From assembly GCA_013368315.1 (NCBI GenBank), contig JAACJM010000038.1, positions 310,001-374,000 on the forward strand: a stretch of 64,000 nt of DNA, read 5' to 3'. The position numbers and the translations under genes are program-made. Below the pieces are notes generated by a model. It did not search any database. It worked only from the letters and a program-made list of their open reading frames with translations, and was not told where the DNA came from. The stretch is from Tetrapyrgos nigripes. Taxonomy: Eukaryota > Basidiomycota > Agaricomycetes > Agaricales > Campanellaceae. How positions within the stretch are numbered: position 1 is the stretch's first letter; each line of letters opens with the position of its first letter. This document shows, piece by piece, positions 33,614 to 45,400 of the stretch.

Positions 33614-33672
33614 TTTCGATGAGAGGAGAAGTGTTACTTGTGAGTCTTAAGTATGTGGACGTTTGTTCGGGT

Positions 33673-33680
33673 ACTTATAC
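33673..33680 (-). promoter_or_regulatory. TATA box of the 10-Cys secreted protein
   Basis: On the minus strand GTATAAGT lies about 60 bp upstream of the start codon at 33613. Confidence 0.45.
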
Positions 33681-34846
33681 CTCAGGAACCCAGGCCAATG
33701 GTCCCTGTCACAGGTGAGCCGAGAAATTTGAGCTTGAAGGAGATCCGGAGAGAATGAAAGGTATATTTTAGGTGAAACGTTTCGTGAAGGACACCATAAT
33801 ACAGATTCATATTGGATTCATACTTGAGTTTGACGTTTCTCGAATACTCGCCAACTCAGTAGTGGCAAGACAATTGCAAGACAAGACAGCCGCCCGGCAT
33901 TTGCTGTATACCCCAGGGCCCTGCCACTCCCGCTGCCCGCACCTAACGCAACATACATATACAGGTCCGTATTCAATGACCCTGGATGGGCCCGACTTCT
34001 GACATTTGGGCCTTCGAGCTCAGGTACGAACTCCAGACAAGGCGGGAAGTAGACAGACATTCTACGTTCAAATAGAACTTCATTTCTCAACAGTCTCCGA
34101 TATAGCCGATGTACCTGTGAACTTATGCAGTACTTACATTCAACGGCCAGCTGGCAACTTGACCGTCAGCAATTGGAAATGCCCCAGACATCTTAAACGT
34201 CCGTGCACTCTTTCAGTGTTCCGCGGTTCCGTTGTGCAAGGAGTACTAGCCGAAACTGGATCGAAAATATGTCGGTGCGGGCCGCTGTATACAGAGGCAG
34301 GGTCCTCATCCCATTCCCCAAAAATCTATTGAATTATTGACTCTGAAGAGGCAGATGTGGGCGCCATGGACTGGGCACTGGTTCGTCGCTCGACGAAAGC
34401 TTGACGAGAGAAGGTGTTTGGTGCCGAGTCTGCCGTGATATTTTCCCGGAATCCGAATGGTGTGCTTGAGCTCAGAATCTATAAATACTAAGTAGGGGAC
34501 GCGGCTGCTCCCCCAAAAGGATCGGGATTCTATATTCGCTTGAAGACACTGCCTTCCATTGCCGCCAATGCCTGATGCCAGTGGCTTAAATATTTCCATG
34601 AGGACCACCCTAGACAGTAAGTTGGCCATGGGTCTCCATAGTAAAGCGCTGGAGATCCCGAAGAACGCTAAGGATACCACTTCCAGCAACCTCTGACGGT
34701 CTGACCCCTACCGCGATGGAGTTACCGCCACCCCCAGTCCCACCAAGCCTACTGACACTAAACGTCTTTAAAATAGTACGTGTATTGACAACAGCTAGAT
34801 ATACAATTACAACAAATGGAATAGCGAAGTAGTTGAGTATACAGTG
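33681..34846. other. Intergenic, about 1.2 kb, nothing supported
   Basis: Open frames at 33818-34090 and 34306-34689 (minus) and 34006-34332 (plus) overlap one another, lack domains and show no splice-consistent extension. I see no RNA gene. Confidence 0.5.
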
Positions 34847-37297
34847 TCATAGCAAAGTATGTCCAAATCTTGCCTCAACCATACTGTCCCCAGCAGTACG
34901 CATAGCGTCCATCAGCTCTTTATCTTCCATGCTCATCGACTGGAGAACCTCGTTGTCTTCCTCTGAAGGGAAAGGCGACACATCAACATCGCACCATGTA
35001 CCGTTCTTTGGGACTTGACCAGCGAAGTATCCTCGAACCGCTTTGATTGTGCATAGAGACGGAAGGGATACCGAGCAATGCTAAGAGAAATGAGACGCAG
35101 AGTGAGTTCACGGGCGAAGTTTGACTTTGAGAAAAAGCGACAATACTGACCCCTGGACCGTCTTGAATGAGAAGAGTCGAAGAATTAGGCATGAGTGAGT
35201 TGATGAGCAAACCACTCGACATTGGTGTAATTCTAGAGATGCACAAGGTGCACGCGTTGGTTCAGTACGATATCTCAAGGGACGGGAAATGATACACTTA
35301 CGGGTCCGCCGTATTGCTAACAATCAACAAAGGGATGTCCAAACTCGCATTCCAAGGTCCAACAAACCTCTCTGGCCCCTTGACAGGCCAATACTCGCAA
35401 CCACCATCAGGTTCGCTGACTCCCGTGCTCACGCCAAAGTGTACGGATACGTCTTTCAGATTTTTCAAAGCCTGGTCTGCAAGATCTTCAGGTGTAGGAG
35501 GATAACTTTTGTTGGAAGGCGAGTCCAAGCAAGTTACAGCTAAGCGGGTTAAATCATAGTTGGCGGAATAGCTGAGCGATAACATGTTGAAAATGGCGCT
35601 TCCGTTCCCGGCGAAGGCAGAGGCGTAGGATTGTGCTGCTAATGGCCACCAAGTGGGTTGTTGAAGAAATATCTGAAGGAAGGCTATGACGATATCACCG
35701 CGTCGAGGCATTAGCTTTAACTGATATCTTCGTATAGCAGCGAAATACAACTCACCTCTCGCAGTTCCACTAGTCAAAAATCCAGGCCGAGGCCCGTCTG
35801 CTACCGGAAGAGGGGCAAGAGCAAGATGGTCGAAAAAATCCTCGAACCGCGCCTCGATATTTTTCCATGGCTCTCCTTTGTATTTGGTAAGGGGACAAAT
35901 GTTGGGTCCAGCCTCGGAGCAGCCTTTCAAGAATATCTGGTATGTCTTCTCCGAGTGGGCAAGCCAATTGTGAGGCCATTTGTGAGAGGGCTCGCCTTTT
36001 AGTTGATTAGCATAGACAAATATTGAAGGTAAGAAAGTGACTCACTAGACCAGCTCACTGGGTCAGCGATACCGTCAATAACGGAATAGCCTATGCGGTG
36101 AGGCAGCCTGGATAGATCCCTTGAGAACAGGAGAATGTATGTAGGGAAAACGAAACTCACATATTGACGAGATAGGCTCCCAAAATTGACCCATAAGATC
36201 CTCCCCAATAATTTCTGGACAGTGGACACAGATTAGGACCGTCACAGCACTCTAAAGAGATTACGCCACGTACATTTTAGCATCCTCTCCGTCCATGATC
36301 TTCGTCATGAAGTCTATGTCTCTAACTACAGTCGCCGTCCCCATGTATCTCAACTCATCGCCCATATTTTTACGACAAAGTTCGCCCTGTGCTTGTTTGA
36401 GAGAGATGAAATGTCGGTATTGCTCCACTAGTCCATGATAAAGACGAGGAGAGGACAAATTAGAGATTGAGGGGACAGTGATGCCTTGTTCGATGACAGT
36501 ATTGGCGAAGAAGAGTGCGTTAGTAACAGGAGAGGGGAAACACCTTGTTGCTGGACTGTAAAAAGACAAACGACAGGGTGAGTACGATCTGTGAATCAAG
36601 AATGGATCAAGTACGCACACTGTGCTTCCTATCCCTCGAGGATCAAATCCAATGAGATCATAATCGTCACCTAAAAGCTTGGCCAGTGCTTTCCCTCGTT
36701 GTTCTGTCCCCACTAATCTCGTACCCGCACCACCAGGACCACCTACATTTGTCATAGACTAGGTTAGCTCGATGCACATAGAATAGCCAAGAAGAACGAA
36801 AGTAGCTTACCTGGATTGAGGAAGATTGAGCCCTTCTTTGGAGACTTGGTCGCTTTCCACTTTCCAAATGCAATGATCGCATTACCAGCCGTCGGGTCAA
36901 AGTGATCCTTCGGAACGCTGCGTAATGGTTCAGATGCCAAAAATTACAAGGAACACGTCTGGACAACTCACACAATTCCCCCGCAGTCCACATTACGAAC
37001 TGCAGGAACACAAGGACCCCAAATGATGGTACCAGGTTCGAGGCTGTTCCTTTCCTCGGTAGTGAGTTCTGCAGCCAATTCCCAAGGCGAAGACGACGAC
37101 GGTATATAGGCTAACGAAATTGCGCTTCGAAATCCATTGACAGATGGCCGCCAAACTTGATTTACCCAGTAACAGAAGCCCAGAAGGACGACCAAGTGTG
37201 TGAAAGCACGACGAGAGAACCATAGGCTTTGCCTCGGCCTAGTCTGGACGGGGGTTCCATAACGATACCCGGGCAAACGAGCTTTCTCCGAGTCCAT
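34847..37297 (-). CDS. Membrane-anchored alpha/beta hydrolase, TAP-like peptidase family
   Basis: Ten exons read right to left: 36972-37297, 36811-36917, 36619-36742, 36274-36555, 36161-36214, 36046-36107, 35756-35995, 35302-35683, 35151-35232 and 34847-35080. All phases agree, giving 630 residues. A hydrophobic helix near residues 33-52 (LVVLLGFCYWVNQVW) after a basic start predicts a type II anchor or signal peptide. The fold markers are NPGGPGGAGTR with IGFDPRGIGST, the nucleophile elbow GGSYG near residue 286, the Asp in VSNTADPITP, and the His in DGPGHCS, which sits in the TAP-like C-terminal domain. Tripeptidyl-aminopeptidase-like enzymes of this family cleave short peptides or related bonds; the substrate here is unknown. 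An upstream in-frame ATG at 37333 is the alternative start. Confidence 0.88.
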
Positions 37298-37516
37298 TGC
37301 GGAGGCGAAGGAGAGAACGCCGTCTCTACGCATCAAGTGGACGATGATGCTGGGAAGAAGAGAAGACGCGGATACTTCCGTGACCCATTCTCCGTGTATT
37401 CTGCTCGGAGGCGAGCGCTGGGTGTCACAGACTAGAGACCATATGATACATGGCAAACATCTCCTTTCGTAGTAGTAGATACAAAGTAACATGATATGTA
37501 TATGATCTGTATATGA

Positions 37517-40292
37517 TCATGAAACCAAAATAACATGACTTCCTCCACTCAACGCAACTTGCCCGTTTACCACCGTCGCTTTCTTTCCATCCACTGTGAC
37601 CTGAGATACAGGCACATTGTCATCATCAACATTAGGCAACCTAAACACACCCTTCGTCCCTTGCGGAGTCGTCACATTAACCCTCGCCAAACCATCACTC
37701 CCATCCAAACCCAAACTCCAACTAGCCCCAAACCACCCCAACTGCGTCTCAAACCCTCCTTCCGCCTCAGTCAAACCACCCACACCAATCTGAGGAGCGA
37801 GTAACCATTGTTCTCCTTGAATAGCAGTGACACTCAGTCCTAAGACGTATATCGTTAACGCAGAGGTGGGACCACTTGACCAGCCGTGGGCATGTGAGGT
37901 GTAGGCGGGGTCGTGGTTGTATCCGACGTTGGCGCGATAGCTATTTGATTTGAGGAGTTGAATTGCCTGTGAATGAAAGAGATGTAGAAGTATACATACG
38001 CTAAAGACCCATTTGCTGTGAACCCTTCCAAAAGTGTACTCTGAACAGAAAGATTGGTGTAGAGCATGTATCCCCAAGTACGATGTAAGAGGTCCATTGC
38101 TCGGTCACCGTTCCCCGCTTCGAAATGTGCTTGTAGCTGTTATACCAAAGACCACCCGGCCGAAACGAGTCATTAGCAAACCTTTTTCGTACAGAACAAC
38201 TCGAGAAACAAGACCACCCACCTCAAATCCACTGATAAAAGGCGAAATCGTATCTGGCAACTCGGGAGGCAGTGGTCCCAACGCGTTCCAATTCTTCATC
38301 AACCCATCGCTAACACGCTTCTTCTGTTCCAGCGTATTCGTGACATTAAACAACACAGCAAAAGAATTGGCATCTTGGGGTGTGAGCGTTGTACTCGAGT
38401 TGTCTCGATACAGTCCGACGTTGTCCATCCAGAATACATCGTTGAAGCGAGCTTTGAGGTTGGTAGCGTTCTTGGCATAGGCAGAGGCGAGGTTGGTATT
38501 GTTCATGGCATTGGCGAGGTCGGTTGCGGTGAGGAGGGTCTGTGGGGAAAGGAAGAGGCATCTGGGTGAGTGCTAGTGTAAGATGCAAAAGAAAGATAAA
38601 TGATGTAGCACCTTGTAGAGGATGGCATTACCCTCAGCATTGATACCTCCACCACCTTGCCTAGCCCAATCTCGCAAACCAGTAACAGTCATCAATCCTG
38701 TACTCCCAACCTTTCCCTCCAGAAATGCGATGGCCTTGGTGTAATTCGCCCATATGTCTTGGATCCACTCGATGTCGCCAGAGTACAGATAGTAGTTGTC
38801 TGTGTCCCAATTGTTCATTCATAGTCAGCACCCGAGATCATTCTCGAAAAAAAAAGCATGGACAAAGAGAGAAATGAAAAAAATAAAAATGTAAATGGAA
38901 AAAGGCAGCCCAAACTCACGAGTCCCAATCAACGTCCACATATGATACGTATCCGAACTAAGCTGATTCAAAGGCGGACCGGACTCGGGTAGAGCACCCG
39001 TGGTTGGGTTTATATGGCTAAACATTGTCCCTAGCGCGTTCTTTGTGGGCACCAAGTCCATAGTCGAGACGAATTGGGTTGGGACGGCGATACCCATGTC
39101 ACCTGTGAACGAAAAAGAAGACCATCAGGTCAGATACACGCATGCAAGGTTGGGTAGTGGGGGAAGGAGGGGAAGAGTGAAGAGACTAACCTGGCCAGAC
39201 TGCTCTATCACGTTTGGCTCCTGGAAGAAGAGGCGGTGACGAAATTAGCAAACGACCTCAAGAAAAGTTTGAAGATACAAAAGCGAACGCACCATCAACG
39301 ATGATAGGTCCAGCAATACCGAGAGTAGCGTTGTTCGCCCATGCTAAGGTAGGTGCGTCAGCAAATGTACATATGAAGAAAAGGATACTCACTTCCTCTC
39401 GGAGCGAAAGGTACCATTCTTCCAGTATTGACTGGTACTGTATTCGTCTGCACGGTGTAGGCTCCTGCATACCACACTGTCAAAGTCTCTTCAGTCAATC
39501 CAGCCCACACCCAAGAAATAAAAACCACTCACATTTTGTCAAAAAATCTTCATCATCCACAAACCCCGGATCCTTTGCATAAAAATACCCCGTATACGCC
39601 GTCATATCCTCCACATGTGGCATGAACGAAATCTCACACGTCACATTGCTAATCGTCAAAGACGAATTCGAATTCGAGACAATTGTAAGAAAGCGGAACC
39701 CAGCTCGTAATGAGGCGGAGGGTTGGGTCCATAGGCCTTTGGATTGACTCTGACTTTGAAGGATACTGGTAGAGGGAACGAGGAGGACACCGTCGTAAGT
39801 GGTACTGGCATCAGGAAAAGAAGAGTCGTCTGAGGCGGCGGGACGGATGAATTGGGCAGATTCGGTGAAGGAGAGGGAGATGGAAGAGGCGGAGGTGGTA
39901 GAGTCAAAGGTTAGGGAGATGAGGCCTCCAACCTGTAGATAGATTGAGATTTAGTACATCGCAGTTGCAGTTGAAAGCAAAGAAGAAAGAAGTGAAAAAG
40001 ATAAGAAAAACCAACTCACCTCTTTCCCAAAATCAACCGTAACCCAAGCCCCTTTGCTCGAAAACTTGGCGCCGCTAGACCCATCACCCAATAAACCCTC
40101 TTCATTACCCACATCCCCTTCAACGTTCCTGATGGAAGTAGGCCTTACAACACGAGTTTTAGGTGCATAGTTGAAGTCGTCCCAGGGTCCAGCCGGTGCT
40201 CGTCCAAACACGGTTGGTACAAGGAGCAGCACCACAAATAAAAGGAGATAGATGGACAGTCGTTTAAAAGGCAAGACCAAATTCCACGTCAT
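37517..40292 (-). CDS. Secreted alpha-L-rhamnosidase, GH78
   Basis: Ten exons read right to left: 40020-40292, 39533-39932, 39393-39476, 39293-39343, 39191-39220, 38920-39102, 38612-38799, 38222-38539, 38000-38136 and 37517-37940. Consistent phases give 695 residues. The N-terminal signal sequence is LLLFVVLLLVPTVFG. A beta-sandwich region (AWVTVDFGKE onward) precedes the (alpha/alpha)6 barrel, marked by AKRDRAVWPGDMGIAVPT (residues ~270-287), a stretch whose Asp is the likely general acid in GH78. Further barrel segments are GLRDWARQGGGGINAEGNAI, SPFISGFE, AHGWSSGPTSAL and a C-terminal beta domain. The enzyme releases terminal alpha-L-rhamnose from plant glycosides or pectin side chains outside the cell. 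The 30-nt exon at 39191-39220 carries the catalytic motif. Confidence 0.9.
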
Positions 40293-41026
40293 CCTCCTCC
40301 AGCAGCAAATGCAGAGCGGTATACGTATACGTATGCACCGGGTTTTGCGATCCAGTTCGGATTTTTATAGTCATCCTGCTCGAGTTTCAATGGTTCCTTA
40401 TTTCAGGGATTAGAACGGGCCGGGGAAAATATAGGAGATGGAGCGCGTAATGACCAGGTCTGGTGGTTTGGCGAATGACCACTTGACAGGGACGAGCATC
40501 GAATACTCCTGTTCTGGTCAACTTGATGGAGCGGAAAGAAGGGACCGGGCGCAGGCGTCAATTTCATAAACACACGGCTTTAATTCTGTCAGTTTCTGTA
40601 GCTACATGGTTCAAAATCTTCATAAACTTGGAGCATAAATAGAGTAATGCCCGTAATCTAGGGGGAGAAAAGTAAGAGTACGAGGTATGAAAAAAAAATG
40701 TGAGTGAAGTAAAGGATGACTGGAAGATGCATGAAAAAATGCACAGGATAAAAATGATTGTATGTACGTATGCCATGCTAGAGAAGTATTAACGGATAAC
40801 TGGAGCGAGGGAGAAATAAGAGTCATCAAGGATTGGAGGGGTACTGAAAGTGTGAGTGAGATGATACAATGCGATGAGAGAGAAAAATTAACAGTGAGGA
40901 TGAATACAACAGAGAGAAGAGCCCGAGAGAGCCAATGAACCATTGGCTAAATCCACTAACGTTAAGAGATCTTTTCCGAAATCAAGACTGTAATCAGTCA
41001 GTCAGTCATACCTATGAGCCTTACGC
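40293..41026. promoter_or_regulatory. Promoter region of the rhamnosidase gene
   Basis: On the minus strand a TATAAAAAT box lies at 40361-40369, about 70 bp upstream of the start at 40292. An alternating GTATAC/TACGTA tract sits at about 40318-40334, in the leader. The remainder up to 41026 is the 3' flank of the next minus-strand gene. Open frames near 40564-40943 are not supported. Confidence 0.5.
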
Positions 41027-42201
41027 TCATCTCCTCGCCACCCTCTTCCTCTCCCGACCCATATCCTCTTCCACATCCATCGCTTCCGAGCATAACCCCA
41101 GACCAACATTAACATTAACATTCTGATTTTGCGGTCCAGCTATACTTCGTGAACTCCTTGTTCGTCTCCTCGTCCCAGCCCCACTGACATGACCATGGCC
41201 CGATGCAGGACTAGGTGAGGACGCAGTCGATCCTCCTCCGCCGAGAGAAGATGGAGAAGACGATGCCGAGTCTAGCATCATCATAACCGCGTGGCGGCGT
41301 TTAGCACCTGCGGTGACGGCTACATCTGGATATGGTGGCGCTATGGCCATAGCCATAGGAGGAGAGGTGGGTATGTTTGTAGGTGAAGGGAGGGAGGATA
41401 ATGGGAGAGATTCCGGAGAGACAAGATTGAATGACGGCTGGGGCGGGAACTCGAGCCCGGGTCCGGTCGCTTGCGAAATAGACTCTGACTTGGTTGGCGC
41501 TGCATTCCGAAGTTTTGAGGATCGCTGTGTTTGTCTGAGCGCTGCTGGAGGAGGTGAAGGTGACGAAGGTTGTTGAGGAGATGGTGTTACATGCTGTTGT
41601 TGGGCCGGGACAGTGGTTGTCTAGGGCCAATCGTTAGAGTGAAAACATGAAAGCAAGCGATATAGATGGCATACCTGGTCTCTATGAGGCCTCGACGAAG
41701 CCTGCGTCTTGTTGGCGCTGGCTTTGACATCCGCCTGCGACGAGGCAGGCGCAGCAGTAGTTGTCCTCGGCCCCCTCTCCCTCTCCTTCTCCTTCTCTTC
41801 CTCCTCATCTTCTTCCTCTTCCCTCGACTTGATGGCCTCCATCCTAGCCTCTATCCAATCCATAACCCTTCCAATCGTCATCCCTGACTCAGGTGACGAC
41901 CCCGAGGCATCTATACCGCCTACAGAAACGCCTTGTTGAATCATCATAAGAAGGTCATTACATGCAGCAGCATATCCTGCATTGTAAGCTCGTTTCGATG
42001 CGTTCCGTGAAGACCGGTACAGCGTTGTAATGCTCAGAGCAGCAGCTATAAAGTACAATGAAAAACAGATTCAGAAAATGAGGAAAACCTTCCGATAAGA
42101 GTGGGTTGCACACCTTTGAAATCATTCATAAGATCCTTCTCTGCATTCTGGTAGGGCGTTGGAAGTGACGTGGCCAGAGTGTTAAGGTTGAGAGACTCCA
42201 T
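41027..42201 (-). CDS. HAPSTR1/C16orf72-like (DUF4588) protein
   Basis: Three exons read right to left, 42114-42201, 41675-42045 and 41027-41620, give 350 residues. The conserved part is the first ~110 residues: NLNTLATSLPTPYQNAEKD, then FKAAALSITTLYRSSRN and RAYNAGYAAACNDLLMMIQQ, then IGRVMDWIEARMEAI. This LYR..-RAY.AGY.-.DLL order matches the small family of human C16orf72 (HAPSTR1), a nuclear stress-response adaptor of the HUWE1 ubiquitin ligase. An acidic/basic low-complexity stretch (about EEEEDEEEEKEKERERG) and a long Pro/Ser-rich tail with basic clusters follow. The upstream GTG at 42264 is not needed, as the ATG at 42201 lies just before the conserved block. The family assignment is from memory and moderate in confidence; the gene itself is secure. 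Confidence 0.7.
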
Positions 42202-42403
42202 GAACGTTTGAAGAAAGAATAAATCGCGACTACCCAAATTGGGATAAGAGATTGTACGCCTCACGTGAAGCGCATCAAAGGCCCTTGAGGGTAGGCTAAA
42301 CTCTCAACATCTAGACAAAAATCTTATCCTATGTAGACTAGATACGCATGCTTTATAACTCAAGATGTACAGATGAAAGCCAAGAGTTCTAAATCTCAAA
42401 TCA

Positions 42404-45400
42404 CTACTTCTGAGCGTCCCTTTCAGCCTTTGCCTTTGCCGCCGCTTCCAACTCTGCAAACGTCCCGCTCTTCAAGCACATGTTACGGAAGATACCATCT
42501 TCCTTTTGTATCAAAGTCAACGGGGTATCAAATTCGACCAACTTGCCCTTGTCCAACACTAACAGCCTGTCGTAATCGATGATAGTGCGGAGACGGTGGG
42601 CAACTAGGGACCATGTCAGCAATGCCAAAAAACAGGCAAGTACAGTACTCACCAGTCAATAATAACGAATCCGTAAACTCCTCCCTAATCGTTGCCTGTA
42701 TTTTTGCGTCCGTAGCAAAGTCAATACTACTCGTCGCTTCATCCAACACTATAATCGAACTCTTCCTCAACAACGCCCTGGCCATGGCTATCAGCTGTCT
42801 CTGCCCTTGTGAAAAGTTGGTTCCGCCAGCAGACACCTGCGTCTCTAAGGAGACTGTCGTCTTAGTGTCGACCTCTGTGACGGCAGAACCAATAGAGCTG
42901 GCGATGTCTTCTCTGTCTCTTTCCACTGCCAGGAGTTGCTGGGCTTGGGCTTGGGCTTCATGAATAGACGCAGGGCGGGAAGACTCGGGAGATGCGATGC
43001 GAGATACAGTTCGGGAGGTCACTCGAGATGCCGCTTGAGTGTGGCTGATCATTTGGACTCGGTAGAGGACATCCATGCATTCTTCGTCAGTGTGTTCCCC
43101 TACAAATATGACAGCATGAGCAAAAAAAGTCTACGAGACGAGAAAGATTGAGGAGGTGCGGTCCTAGTAAAACTGACCAAATGGATCCAAATTATCCCGG
43201 AGAGAACCAGAGAAGAGGGTAGCGTCTTGAGGAATAAAGGTCTGCGGAAAGATTTCATCAATACCCCTCCCTGTCAACACCGACATAGATTTCAAACTAC
43301 ATACCAGCCTGGACCTCAAGTCATGTATACCAATAGAAGTGATATCAACACCATCAACCATAATACGCCCACTGAAGGGGTCAACCTGGTTAATTGGTAT
43401 CAGCATCAGCATCTCCAGTCCAAAACAAGAAAAGAAAGAAAGAGAAAAGAAAACCGAGACACTCACAAATCGCAAAATACTCATTGCCAACGTTGACTTT
43501 CCACTCCCTGTCCTACCAAGTAAACCAATCCTCTCCCCAGCTTTGAGAGTAAACGAAACATCCTGCAATACCGAAGGCAACTCTGGTGCATATTTCACCA
43601 CTAAATTCTCCACCGTCACTAGCGAGTCGTTCCTACTACTCGAAGGCCAATATGCTGGGGGCCTACTGGATTCAATGATAGCTGGAGGCTCTTGAGGAAG
43701 GTCGAGGTATTCAACAATACGCTCAACAGAGTTGAGGTCTAGCTCCAGTCCTGCGAGAGGTTGTCAGAGTATGTTAGAGAATCTCAAAGTAGACACACCA
43801 GTCCAAAAGCGACAAGCCCAGTAGACAGAGCCAGTGAAACTCAGGGCACTGGTTATACAAAGACCGGCCAGACCAGCACTGTTGTCTACCTTGGCTATAG
43901 AGAACAGTGCAGTAATCAGAACCGAGATACTTCCTGTAACATAAGTCAGATTAACAGCATATTTAACAACTTTCTCTTCACTCACCAAGTGTGTCAAAGT
44001 TGAGCAGGAGCCAACGATTTGTCATCCAGAATGCATACCACATCTAGAAGGAACCTATACATCAATAACAGGCACCAAACAAAAAACAAAAAAAAAGCAG
44101 ACAAAAGAAAAGTTGTCAAAACCGCACCTGAGTAGTCAAATCAATCTTCTTATGCAAATTATCTAAAAACCTCTTTTCTGCTGAAAACGCCCTCACAGTG
44201 ACAATACCCTCCAACAGCTCTCCAAAGTCTGAGAATATGGGAGAACGAGAGTTGGATTCCATCCGCCGGAGGTCACGTCCTGTGTTGAGATACCCTATGG
44301 CCAATTCTCGGTAGATAGCCCCTATGATAAGGGCAGGGATGAGGAACCAGGGAAAGACGACTCTGCAAAGAAGAGGCAGTGTTAGTTAGCATGATAGAGG
44401 TGAAAGTAAATGAAAGGAGAATAGGCCTTACCCAATAGTAATAACCGAAGCAAAGAAACTCGCCAAAGACGAATTGACAGATTGAAGTGAGCTCGCCAAA
44501 GAGGAGTCGATGGTTTCGATATCCTTTCCGAAGCGATTGAGCATGCGACCTTGAGGGGTCGTGTCGTGGAACCGGAAAGTTGCTCGGACGACGGTGACTA
44601 GGAGTTGCCTGTATACCAACACAATAACGTCAGCCCCGGTAAATTTCACTCAGAAATGGAGTAACCATACCTGAAGAGAACCCTCGACGCCCTGAGCGCA
44701 CCGGTATACTGAGCCATGATACTAGTGACGCTAACAAAGGCAGCACTAAGACCAATTACAGCATATACGGCAACATAGAACATAGGACGGTCATTGGCGT
44801 TGGGCAAGGTGCTGACGTCGACGCTGCCGGCGCCATGCGAGTGCATCAGGGGATGCGAATATGACGAGACGAAGCCCTCCGAAGTCAGTTCGTGATCTGA
44901 AGCGGCTGTTAATCTGAAGGGTGCAAAGGATATGAAAGCTGATAGAAGCGAATAGTCGGATTGCTTGTATGCTTCACCCCAGGTCTGGAAAAATGATCAG
45001 CAAGGACTACTGGTGGCAATAATAGTAAAAACAAACCTTGATCCACAACTTTTCTCCGACACCCAGGAACTGGTTGAGAACGACGAGGAATGCAAGGAAT
45101 GCCCAAATGTAATAAGACCTTCAATAGACATCAGTACAAGCACTCTAGAACATAATAAGAATGAAACGCACGAAGCCTCGAGATATTTCCGATAAATCTT
45201 CCACTTGACCCCTCCAGCCTCTCTATGCTCATCCTTGACCAACTTCCTGGGTTTCTTCGCTTCAGTAGGCTTATCCCCGTCACCATCAGCCTCGTTGACC
45301 TCGATAGCACCTTCCTCTTTAGCGACGACAGCTTGTTCCTCCTTGTGAGCATCTACCTCGGCTTCAATGGCAATATCCTCCAAGACGCCTTGTGCTCGCA

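Noticed and set aside
35010..35045. tRNA B-box-like TCGAACC
   Set aside because: It lies in the last exon of the TAP-like hydrolase, and no cloverleaf or A-box could be built around it.
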